A DNA stretch of 64,000 nt from Fasciola hepatica (Eukaryota > Platyhelminthes > Trematoda > Plagiorchiida > Fasciolidae), in assembly GCA_948099385.1 (NCBI GenBank), contig CANUEZ040000001.1, forward strand, positions 1,066,501 through 1,130,500, read 5' to 3'. Shown in pieces: positions 18,808 through 28,633 of the stretch (the first letter of the stretch is position 1; each line of letters begins with the position of its first letter). The notes beneath the pieces were generated by a model, which saw nothing but the letters and a program-made list of their open reading frames with translations, did not search any database and was not told the origin of the DNA. Made by a program: the position numbers and the translations under genes.

Positions 18808-21405
18808 CATCACGTCATCATCGTACAGCGGTAAACAGTAGGGCAAGCCCCATTGACCACTGCCTTTCTCGCCATGTTGCACGTTGAATTAGAAAGTATG
18901 AATATACAAGATGGAAAGAGACTGGACCCACATGGGTGGGAAAAGGAAAGAATGCCCTAGTAGCCAACACACAGAATACACAATCTAACTGTACAAACAA
19001 ACATCGATCAGTCATTCTGATTCGATAGAAAGTGACAACACGATCGCCACTGTTCGCGGTTCGCAGTCATATCCTTCAGTGTCTCCAACCAACTGGTAGA
19101 CGGATCTTTTGGACCCCAACCACGAAGACGTGAAGCATCTACTTTTCCTAAGTTTGCTGTACATTTTCTCATTCCTCGTTGCCACGTCATCTGTTGACCT
19201 CCATGTGGTCTCTTCCACTCCCTAGGGGAAACGGAGAATAGGACACGGTATGGTAGACGTGTGTTTGACATACGTAACACATGCCCCAACCAACGAAGTC
19301 TACTAAATTGGATACGCTGTGATAAAACGCTCTCCGAATTAGTACCCAATACTCGATTTCTGACCTCATCATTACTTACTCGGCTACTCCACCCGATCTT
19401 AGCGATACTGCGTAAACATCAGTGGTCGAAAACCTCAGGATGGCGAATATCCTCAGCACGCAGACTCCAAGTTTCGCAACCATACAATAAAACTGAACGC
19501 ATTGCGGCACAGTATACACGACCTTTCAACTACAGTGAAATATCAGATCGAAGCCACAAGTGCTTCAGTCCAACGTACGCCGCTCGAGCCTTGGATATAC
19601 GCGTACTCACCTCTACTACTGTGTTCCCATCCGTCGTCACGCTGCTTCCGAGGTAGGTGAAGTGGTCGACAACTGACAGCACCTCCCCATCGAGCATCAA
19701 GCTCGGAATCGATGACGTCCAGTCTTGTAACATCATTTTGCACTTTAAAGGTGCAAAGCGAATGCCGAATGGAGCTGCAGCTCTCCGAAATCTCTCTAGT
19801 GCACGTTGAGCATGTTCCGTGGATTCGAACAAGCAGACAACGTCGTCTGCGTAATCTAGATCACACAACTTTCCACTATTTCCTAGTTCGACGCTTACAT
19901 CTTGAAGATTTTGCAGCGCACTCTCCATGATTTCGTCCATGATGAAGTTGAACAGGAATGGAGACATCGGACATCCCTGTCAAACACCACTGGTCGTTTC
20001 GAACTGACTCGATAGTTTACCGTAAATTCTTACGCGGCCAGAAGAATGAGAATACAATGATCTGAGTAGGTTCACGAACTTCTGGGGCATACCTTTTCAA
20101 TGAACAGTACTGAAAAGCGCTGCTCGACCAACTGAATTGAAAGCGCCTTTCAAGTCTAAGAAAATCATTATTGTCGGTCAGCGGTGCGTGTGACGCGTTT
20201 CAAGTAGCCGGCGAAGAGTAAAAATCTGGTCCATGCATACTCGACCTGGGTAGAATCCTGCCTGCTGTTCGCGGGCATTCCTCTCGCTAGCCGGTGTAAG
20301 AGGGTGCAGTAGAATTGAGGCTAATACTTTGGTGGCTATCGGAATTAAGCTAATCCCACGATGATTTCTACAGTCATTGCGTATTCCCTTCTTGAAGATG
20401 GGAATAATCAGTGACTCGCTCCATATTAACGGAATACGCTCAGCGTTCCAAAAGTCACGCAGAAAAGCGGTAAGTAATTTTATCAAAACATTTCCACCCA
20501 GTTTGAAAAGAATTGGGGGGGAGTTCGTCCTGACGGGCCCCTTTCCCTCGCTTTAGTGATCGAATACATGACTCTACTTCTACTTCCGATGGGGGTTCAA
20601 GTGATACTCCCCAAGGAATCGCAGTTGCTGAAACAGGAGTAACCAGCGGCCAGCTAAACTGTTCCTTGGAGTATTCGGCCCAACGGTCAAGCCTTCGCTG
20701 TTTGCTATGGATGGGTTCTCCATTCCTATCGCAAATCGTTTCACTGACCTGGATGCACCGTCCACCGGTATCACGAATAAGTTTGAACAGTATTTGACTG
20801 TTACCTGAAGCAACTATTTCCATTTCTTCAGCTACCTTGATTCACGAATTTTCGCGATCATTCTCAAGGCTTTGCGGAACTTGTCTTAGTAGCTTTCTCC
20901 GCATCTTATTCATCTCCTTACGATTCGAGAGCTGACGTTTTTGTTCCATTATACTCAGCGACTCTTGCGAGATCCAGTGTCTTTGATGAACAACGGATCT
21001 AGGACCACAGGCAAAACCTGCTGCAGAGTGCATCGCCTGTTTGATATGAGCCCAATGCTCGTCTACATTACTGTTCGTCGTAGATCCTAGCTCATGTCCT
21101 AACTTCTGCTCGTAGCGGGTGCGTACTTTTGGATCACACAAACGTTGCACGGCTAATCGGGTTTGCGGTTTGCGTCGATGATCATGGAGCTAAAGCGATA
21201 ATCGCATTAAAACTAATGCATGGTCCGACTCCACGTACGTGGACCAGTGAGATTTGCAGTTGTGAACAGAACTGCACCACCGGTAGCTCAAGGCGATATG
21301 ATCAACTTGACTCAAAGTACCTGTTGAGTTGGAGCACCATGTCGTTGTGCGACGCGAGCTGTGTCTGAAATTGGTGCTAGACAAGAAGCACAAAACTGGA
21401 GAAGC
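18808..21405 (-). pseudogene. RTE-B LINE, longest copy (late endonuclease to 3' tail)
   Basis: Minus strand, 5'-truncated inside the endonuclease at about 21405. Order: end of endonuclease (VDHIALSYRW, ESDHALVLMRL), linker (QRLCDPKVRTRYEQ, FKLIRDTGGRC, VSETICDRNGEPI), and RT starting at 20486 (IPLIWSESLIIPIFKKG, HRGISLIPIATKV, GRVCMDQIFTLRRLLE). Next come FLDLKGAFNSVG-like palm A at about 20140, QGCPMSPFLFN at 19980, the YADD active site near 19850, the C-terminal GGQQ motif and the (GAT)n tail at 18808. Stops and frameshifts lie in the linker, at 20095 and before QGCP. The same stop sits in GV*QGCP in the inverted twin. Confidence 0.8.
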
Positions 21406-21419
21406 CCACCTCCGCTATC

Positions 21420-21885
21420 TGTACGATGATTATACAAAATGAACAGGGAGTGGACCTGCACAGGAGGGAAAAGGAAAGAATGCCCTAATAGCCAACAAAC
21501 GGAATACACAATCTAACTGTACAAACGCACATCGATCAGCCATTCTGATTCGATAGAAAGTGACAACACGATCGCCACTGTTAACGGCTTGCTGCCATAT
21601 CCTTCATTGTTTCCAACCAACTGGCTGACGGACCTTTTAGACCTCAACCGAGAAGACGCGAGACACCTACTTTGCCTAAGCTCGCTGTACATTTTCTCAT
21701 TCCTGGTTGTCACGTGACCTGTTGACCTCCACGTGGGTTTTTCCATCTCCAAGGTAGAACGGAGAATAAGGCACGGTACGGTAGACGTGTGTCTGCCATG
21801 TGTAACTCGTGCCCTAACGAAGGAAGCCTACTAAGCTGGATACGCCATGACAAAACTACACAGGTATCTGAAGTACGTAAGCGTC
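21420..21885 (-). pseudogene. RTE-B LINE 3' fragment (diverged copy)
   Basis: Homologous to the last 450 bases of RTE-B on the minus strand: LHMADTRLPYRALFSVLP, RGGQQVT, and the region before the stop near 21575, then 3' UTR ending close to 21422 in an ACGATGATT remnant. It lies directly upstream (on the minus strand) of the longer RTE-B copy, giving a tandem of two RTE-B pieces. It is more diverged than the inverted pair. Confidence 0.75.
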
Positions 21886-22014
21886 CGGGTCTCACCTCCG
21901 AGGCCGACCGCTCGCCTGACTGACAACCACGAACGACATGTCTTCGGCTCGATGTAACGCTTCGATAATACTGCTAGGCTTCGTGATTAAAACAGGCGTT
22001 TTTTCCGTCGATCC

Positions 22015-22566
22015 TTGCGTAGTGATGACTCCAGGTCTATTCTGAGTGGGTTATGCCGGAAGCCGTGTGAAGAGGAAGCTGTACGTTTATGTGGTTTCCT
22101 GGAGAAGCAGGGCTTGTATGAAGATAATGGAATAAGATTTGTTTTCTTTGTTCCGAAAGCCATCACGGTGTTGGCGGATCGGTTCTGCGACTTGATGCTC
22201 GCGGATGCTACCCACCAAATGAGCAATGGTGGGTACGTTTTATGGCACATATTGGTGGTGGACAGACTAGGCTTGGGCATAGTGAATTATATGGACTGCT
22301 CCCAAATGAAAGCAGTCTTAGCTGCTGTACGGCTGTGGACACGCACTACAATACTCCCCTACCAGAGCATCAGGCAAGTATGTATAGATTCTCGTGGGAA
22401 AAAGTTATGGGAGTTGGAAATGAATAGGCTTACCAATCTTGCGGCGAAAACGGGTTGTGAGAGGACCGACAGCGCCAGTCTCTGGGGGAGTACTCAGATG
22501 GTTAGAAACATGAGGACTGGCATCATTGGAGACAAGAAGTTTTCGTGGATGGAACCGAAGCCATAA
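22015..22566 (+). pseudogene. MULE-like transposase fragment, plus copy
   Basis: The 183-codon frame contains NGIRFVFFVPKAITVLADRF, DLMLADATHQMSNGGYVLW and HILVVDRLGLGIVNYM. A hydrophobic strand carrying an Asp (LMLADATH) followed by GY.L..ILVVD is the core of MULE-type transposases, where the first catalytic Asp lies in the LAD motif. This family cuts and pastes DNA elements and has ZSWIM-like relatives. The frame lacks the second half of the catalytic domain. The opposite-strand copy at 24100-24950 supplies that half, so both are fragments of one family. Confidence 0.6.
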
Positions 22567-22884
22567 AATCCAAATCAAGGTGTGCTACTTCGAGGCAATC
22601 AATACCAAGTGTACTGAAGAGCGTGATTTTTCCGCCTCGAGCCGGACGTTTGGCCGATTTGAATGTTTTCTCAGCCCTGCTATGCCGGCTGCTCTCGTAT
22701 GCTTCGTATGCCTACCGATTGGTAGACAGCTGACTCTACTGACGCACGTACACGCACGTACGGTCCTTTTGTGTACTTTTTTGACCATTCACTTTTCGAA
22801 CGCACGCGTTTGCAGTCACACCGCATCAGCATCTTCACTACAGCAGAACCTGCGCAGAAATAAGACCACCTGTATCAACCCGAG

Positions 22885-23040
22885 CAATGGAGCGTACATG
22901 GTGGAGAGTAAAGTATCGGGTATCGTTTCGGTTGGCAAACCCTCAGTGTGACTGTCGATTCGGTCATCAGTGAGCTCTCTTCCTTGCATACATTTACCAA
23001 GAGTAGCTAAGGAAATATCATTTCAAGTGGAAAATATCGT
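22885..23040 (+). pseudogene. Degenerate SWIM-type zinc finger (CxC...CxH)
   Basis: In plus frame the sequence reads RVSFRLANPQCDCRFGHQ and then, after a stop at 22971 and a frameshift, PCIHLPRV. The CxC at 22947-22955 and the later CxH at about 22985-22993 fit the SWIM zinc finger that follows the catalytic domain in MULE transposases, and it lies at the expected side of the MULE fragment. With a stop and a frameshift inside, this is a relic. Confidence 0.4.
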
Positions 23041-23714
23041 TTAAGGAAGATGGAGCCTGCCCCTCTCCGTTCCGCAGCGAAGGATTTCGTGGAACTTGTT
23101 AGCAACCTAGGAGAGGGTAATTCTAAATATGCCTTGGAGCAAATAATGCGGCATACACGCATTGTTGGTCTGTATCCCACAGCGTGGCTTACGAGGATGA
23201 TAGATCATGTTTATAAGAGGCCACTACATCAGAAAGATCAACTGCCACTGTGGCGCATGAAGCCCTGAGGATTTTCATGGAGATGACTCCGCGGTTGAAA
23301 TTGTGCATACGCCAGTGCCCACATAGAACAGGGGGCTCCTGGACCGAGAATCTGGGGCCTCGTTGCGTGCTCTGGACTTCTTTGTCTACAATACGATCTA
23401 CTCAGGAGAGGAGCGCGGCGTACCCGGATATTGGGCTTCTTAGCTCTAAGACGATTTTACGCATACCACGGTGAGGTAGAATCACGGACGCACAAGAGAA
23501 CACAGAATGACATGACTCTAACCGGGATCCTCAAAAATGACGCACGGAGTGCCCAAGCCGAAGCAAACACTGGATGAGGGACGTTAGCAGCCTTGGTCGC
23601 ACTCCGAACAGCAAGACTCGATGGCTAATAACCAAAATCAAAAGTTTATACTGCCCTTTTGTAGCGGTATGATGACAGTTATTTCGGAAAACATTTACTG
23701 AAAGGCACACAAGT
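23041..23714. other. Unassigned stretch between zinc-finger relics
   Basis: Short plus-strand open frames at 23050-23268 (with YALEQIMRHTRIVGLYP) and 23250-23474 match nothing I know. By position they could be the remainder of a MULE C-terminal region or an unrelated insertion. Confidence 0.3.
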
Positions 23715-24099
23715 ACCTACGCCCATCAACGGTGTTTATTTGGAGACTCCGTCAGACAGTGTTAGTGATTCTTACTCAAGGAGGAAGTCTGCATTAGGTG
23801 TCAGAAATACCACCGACGATGTCCTCGTCGTTATAGGTAATTCACTGCGAAACCTGAAGTTCCGTCAGCTACGTACTACGACATCAATACCCTTCAAGAC
23901 AAACACGAAACGTTGACGTGTAGATGCAACGGCGTCACCAGTCGCCGAAGATTTCTGCAGTATTTGCAAGCTGCAGGAACTGACCGTCGACCTTGACGAG
24001 TATGTCCGGTGGGTGCAGTGTGCCTACTGCTCGCGGTGGGCACATTTCCAATACGCGGGATACCGGAATGAGGCGAACTAAGTATGCGCGCGCAGGTGC
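23715..24099 (+). pseudogene. PHD-like zinc finger with linker (one or two stops)
   Basis: A plus-strand frame from 23715 runs through a Ser/Thr-rich linker, a stop at about 23917, then FCSICKLQ, WVQCAYCSRWAHFQYAGY and VCARRC at 23956-24099. The pattern Cys-x2-Cys, Cys-x2-Cys, WxH, then a terminal Cys pair is that of a PHD finger. The usual Cys after the His (QCAGY) is Tyr here, and a TAA at 24079 splits the last loop. PHD fingers occur in ORF1 proteins of some CR1-type LINEs (see 41272-41420) and in some transposases. Which element this one belonged to is open. Confidence 0.45.
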
Positions 24100-24950
24100 T
24101 ACAAAAACCACTCCCGAGCGTATGCAGTCATGCGACACAACAGTGGCTGCATCCACTGATCACCTCTTGCGACCGTATACGGTAACATCTGTTCCCTAGC
24201 TAATCGTTGCCTGCGACTAAGCAGTAGGCTGTCAACGCGTTGAAGGATTTTACTGAAGACACCGTAAATAGATGAACGACGAGACGGACGACTTCTTAGA
24301 TGTCTATTCCTAATTTCAACTCTGTTTGTAGTATAGCTGTCATACAGTAGATAGTGCCGCATGCGATACGCGGCCCAGTTGGTCCTGACGGTATCCAATT
24401 TTGAGAACCGTGCTTTTATCGCACTTAGAAATCTGTTGAAATTACTTTCACTATTAGTAAAAACCATATTCCGCATCCACCGGAAAATCCTGCGTTTGTC
24501 GGCACTCCGGACAACTGCCAACAACGCTTGTGCATGTCCTTTAGCACATAAAATCGGCAAAACACAATCTGTGCTTCGCGGTAGACAATCCTGGAAGCGT
24601 TATACTGAACCATACTTCGATCAGCAACTATAGTCCTACACGCTGTCAACTACGGTATTGGCTCGGCCAAGAGGTCTACATCCGTACGACAGCTAAAACT
24701 GCTTTCACCAGGAAGTAGTAGCTATAAATTAATATGTCCAAGCCTGGTCTGTCCACCACCAATATATGCCACAAAACATATCCACCACTGCTCATTTGGT
24801 GGATAGCATCCGCGAGCATCAAGTCGCAAAACCGATCCGCCAGCACCGTGATAGCTTTCGGAACAAAGAAAACAAATCTTATTCCATTATTCTCATACAG
24901 TACCTGCGATAGGCCCTACTTCTCCAAGAAACCACATTCATTCATTCACT
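24100..24950 (-). pseudogene. MULE-like transposase fragment, minus copy
   Basis: On the minus strand 24945-24730 repeats the catalytic start of the plus copy (RFVFFVPKAITVLADRF, DLMLADA, YVLWHILVVD). It then continues with TIVADRSMVQYNASR and QIVFCRFYVLKDMHKRCW near 24640-24530, typical of the middle of MULE transposases where a Cys-x-Phe-His-Val-Leu block precedes the helical insert. The frame 24560-24099 gives TNWAAYRMRHYLL and TNRVEIRNRHLRSRPSRR, matching the conserved W.AY and NNxVE segments. Frameshifts separate these pieces. The SWIM finger is missing because the element ends near 24100. Confidence 0.6.
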
Positions 24951-25689
24951 TTTCACATTAGAGACAGCGGAAATCATGTGTATAAGCCTCGTCACAATCC
25001 ACTCGTTGGCAAGAACTCAAGGGGTGTATGGGGTGTCTGAGAGGAGTAGCACTTCTCAGTTGGTTGACTGTCGTGTCCCTTGGGGCATCCTCCATCTCTT
25101 TGGTCTCCATCATTCACCCAACTCTCACCTGTGGCTCCACGAAGCTGAAGCATGCATCAGCGGCCACACCCCGGTAAACCGCTCGACAGGCGGGCTAAAC
25201 CAGGTTGAGGGTTACCGAGATCTAAAAAACTTCGGCGAGACGGTGTTCGGCATGTGAAGACAGATCCTTCTGAATGGGCGGACGAGATCTACTGATCCAA
25301 CGGCCACAAAGGAGACCTGTTCAACTGCCTGATCCGGCATTCCAGAGGAGGCGAACGAACCGTACAGCAGGTCACCGGCTCCTCTGGAAACACCCTGCTT
25401 CCTTGCAGTCTGCACTTGGGTGTGCAAGGGCTAGAGGTGCAACCTCGAACAAAAAGGCCGAACGGTGCTGGGGACACCGCTTCGTACCCTACTCCCGCGA
25501 CTCTCTATGATTATTCACGAAACCGCAAGCGCTCATCATGCTACGGCGTCCCCGGTAAGCGACGCGCCTCGTGTCCCGGCGGTCGAGGTGATAAGATAAC
25601 AAGCTGGGATTATTCGCTGCAGGAAAAGAACACACATAGTCTGTTGGAATGTCAGGACGTTTCTAGACGTCGGCAGTCAGTGCATCACA

Positions 25690-28596
25690 ATGCGAACTCT
25701 ACACGACTATGACGTAGATGTTGCTTGCCTCTCGGAAGTTCGCCTGCCCAACTCAGGTAGCCGACAAATAAAGGTCCCGGGTGTGGATACATCCTACTGG
25801 CTCTATCACAGTGGCCCGAAAGACAACTCCGGTCTCTACGGTGTCGCGTTTGCTCTGAACAAAGCAGCTAATGATACAATGATCTCTTGGGAACCCGTCT
25901 CATCCAGACTCGCCTTGGCACGTTTTAAAGGCTCCCCGCACGACTTGACGGTGATCGCGATCTATGCTCCAACCAATTCAGCTGATGACGAAACCAAAGA
26001 CGAATTTTACACTAATTTGCAGGAGGTAATCAACCGGGTTTCGAGGCGCGATGTACTTTTCATCGCAGGAGATTGGAACGCTCGCACAGGTACGGCCGAC
26101 GAATCTACTCGCCATATTCTCGGGAGATTCGGCCTTGGTCAACGCTGCGATAACGGTGGCCGACTGATTGGTTTAGCCGACATCAACAGAATGGTTGTCT
26201 GCAGCACTCGATTTCAACACCCCAAGAAGCATCTACTCACATGGTACTCCAATGATGGTCGCACTGCACATCAACTCGACCACATCCTGGTGAGAGCCCG
26301 TTGGGCCTCGTCTGTGGAGGATTGCCGAGCGTACCGAGGTTCAAAAACGGGCAACACAAACGGCACCGACCATGTCCTCCTACGCTCATGCTTCAAAGTT
26401 CATCTGTCCACACGTGCTAAAGTGTCTGCACCCTCTCGGATAAACGTTGCTGCCCTAGGAAATCCAGAGAAGCGAGAAGCGTTGTCACGAGCAATCACAA
26501 CCCGACTAACCAGCGCAACCAATGCACAGGCAGATGAAGTTTCTGTGGGAGGGCAGTGGACTCGAATGATGACAACAATCAAGGAAGCTTCTTGGGCAGT
26601 ACTCGGGAGAACGAAAAGGCGGACAAAGGATTGGATCTCGGAGAGCACGCTCCAGCTGTCAACCAGAGCACACGAAGCGCGACTGGCAGGTAGTAACGAA
26701 CGCCGCAGACTGCAACGAGAGGCCACACGCTCCGCCAAGGCTGATCACATAAGATACTGGATAGAAATAGCCGAAAAAATGGAGACCGCGTCCGGAATTG
26801 GTGACTTCGGTAAACTGTTCCGCCTTATTCGCAGCGCCTCTAATAGGTTTTGTAAGCAAGATTCCCTTCTTCGTGACACGGCAGGAAACTTAATACCTGA
26901 ACAGAGCAAGAAAATGGACCGATGGGTGGAATACTTTAGTCAGCTGCTCAACCGGCCTACGGACCACCGGACGGACCAACCAATATCAACCCCTCCAGCC
27001 CAGTACGAAAGCAACTGTGACCCGCCAAACACCGCGGAAATCACGGAGATGATAAACAAACTGAAAGACAGAAAGGCTGCTGGGGAAGATGGCATCCCTC
27101 CAGAAGTGTATAAAGCATGTTCATCGTCATTGATTGACAGGTTGTGTACACTTTTTGGTTCCATTTGGAGAGCGGAAGCATTTCCACCGGACTGGGGAAT
27201 GTCCATACTGCTGCCCATTCCGAAGAAAGGTGATAAATCGGCATGCGAGAACTACCGAGGGATCAGCCTGATCGATGTGGCCGCGAAGATCTTTGGTTCG
27301 TTGTTACTAACCCGTTTTTCCGAGGCAAGAGACCAGCGCACTCGCCCGAACCAATGGGGTTTCCGCCGTGGCAGAGGCTGTGTGGATCAAATCTTCACAC
27401 TGCGCCGAATACTGGAGCACCGCTATAAGTTCCAGCAGCCGACGGTAGCTTGTTTCATCGACTTCCGGGCAGCTTTTGATTCGGTGAACCGCGAGTCTCT
27501 TTGGACCATAATCCAATCCGATGGAATGCCCGATAAGCTTTCAAGGCTGTTAAGGGGATACTACTCGACAACCGGTGCTAGGGTTCGTATGTACGGTGAA
27601 GAGTCCCGCGAGTTCACACTCACTACCGGAGTTAGGCAGGGCTGTCCCCTCTCATCGGTGCTGTTCAACTACGCCATCGATTGGACAATGCGACAGGCAT
27701 TACACAACTACCCTGGCGTTCAGCTTAGCCAGGAAATATACATCTCGGACCTGGAGTTCGCGGATGATATTGTTGTGCTTGGAGACTCCCCCGTTACGCT
27801 ACAACCAATCCTCGACCGAATGAATTCCTTCGCGAGGTCCATCGGACTTGAAGTAAACTCGACCAAAACAAAGGCTTTCACAACCCATCTGGGCCCGACA
27901 ATTCAACAACTGTCGATGAATGACCAACCAGTCGAATACGTTCCTTCATTCAAATACCTAGGCTCAACTCTGCTTCCGAACGGCCAGGCAAAAGATGAAG
28001 TGGTATTACGGATCGACAGCGCCAGGAGAGCCTTTCTTCAGCTAAGACGAACGCTGTGGACTCGCAGTGAAATCAGCTTAAGAACCAAAACTCGTGTTTA
28101 CCGTGCTGCCATCCGGCCCGTACTCATCTATGGCTGCGAAACCTGGCCACTACGAGCTGAGGATACCAGAAGGCTGGAGATTTTCGACCACTGGTGCCTG
28201 CGGCAAATCCTCAAAGTCAAGTGGCGCGACAGGGTGTCCAACGACGAGGTAAGGAGACGATGCTGTGATATCGATGCTCTCCCCGTCCTCCTCCAACGTC
28301 GACGACTTCAGTGGTTCGGCCATACGCTTCGGCGACCCAAGTCGGAGCTAACCAAGCAAACACTCTGCCCCACTCCCTGCCCTGGTTGGCGTTGTCGCCT
28401 TGGTGGGCAACTCAAAACGTGGACCAGTACAATCGAGAAAGACGTAGAGCTTCTAAGCCTTCGGTCAGTCTATGGAGCCCGGCGATGGAAAAAGGACTGG
28501 ATCAAGATCTGTACGGAGCTCGCCTCCGACCGCCGCGCGTGGTCAGCAATGGTTCGTGATATCCATGGAGCCGACTTATCCTCTCGCAGGAGATAG
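25690..28596 (+). pseudogene. RTE-A endonuclease/reverse transcriptase with early nonsense codon
   Basis: The open frame of 968 codons starts at MRTLHDYDVD, but the family protein begins about 90 codons earlier. In this copy a CAA glutamine codon has become TAA at 25597-25599, in frame, cutting off the N-terminus before the essential ACWNVRT endonuclease motif. The RT motifs are intact (FIDFRAAFDSV, GVRQGCPLS, FADDIVVLGD). The C-terminus includes the RRWKKDWIKIC segment that the twin lacks. It also reads PNQWGF where the twin has PNQGGF. The RT could fold, but target nicking should fail, so I call this copy defective. Confidence 0.8.
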
Positions 28597-28600
28597 TCGC

Positions 28601-28621
28601 GTAAAAGTAAAAGTAAAAGTA
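28601..28621 (+). repeat. RTE-A 3' terminal (GTAAAA)n tail
   Basis: Three and a half units of GTAAAA directly after the RTE-A stop and short 3' UTR. The minus copy has a related tail at 12823-12845. Such terminal repeats take the place of a poly(A) tail in RTE elements. Confidence 0.8.
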
Positions 28622-28633
28622 TGAACTCAAGAT

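Larger units (their letters stand above)
25026..28621 (+). mobile_element. Full-length RTE-A LINE, plus-strand copy
   Basis: Aligns end to end with the minus copy at 12823-16386. The 5' UTR is 25026-25500, the ORF region follows, and a (GTAAAA)n tail lies at 28601-28621. It has inserted next to, or into, the 3' end of the CR1-E LINE whose last codons begin at 28634. Differences from the twin are few point changes and a 33-bp segment present here only. Confidence 0.85.

Noticed and set aside
22526..22951. A 141-codon plus-strand frame after the MULE fragment
   Set aside because: The composition is arbitrary and it runs through the SWIM remnant in the wrong frame.
26400..27218. Opposite-strand open frames over the RTE-A ORFs (also 14195-15013) as genes
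   Set aside because: They are antisense shadows of the RTE-A coding sequence; both copies show them at the same places.
9396..28621. The whole 9-29 kb region as one giant palindrome
   Set aside because: Inverted pairs exist, but their order is not mirror-symmetric (RTE-B parts, RTE-A, RTE-B, then RTE-B, MULE, RTE-A), so independent insertions explain most of it.
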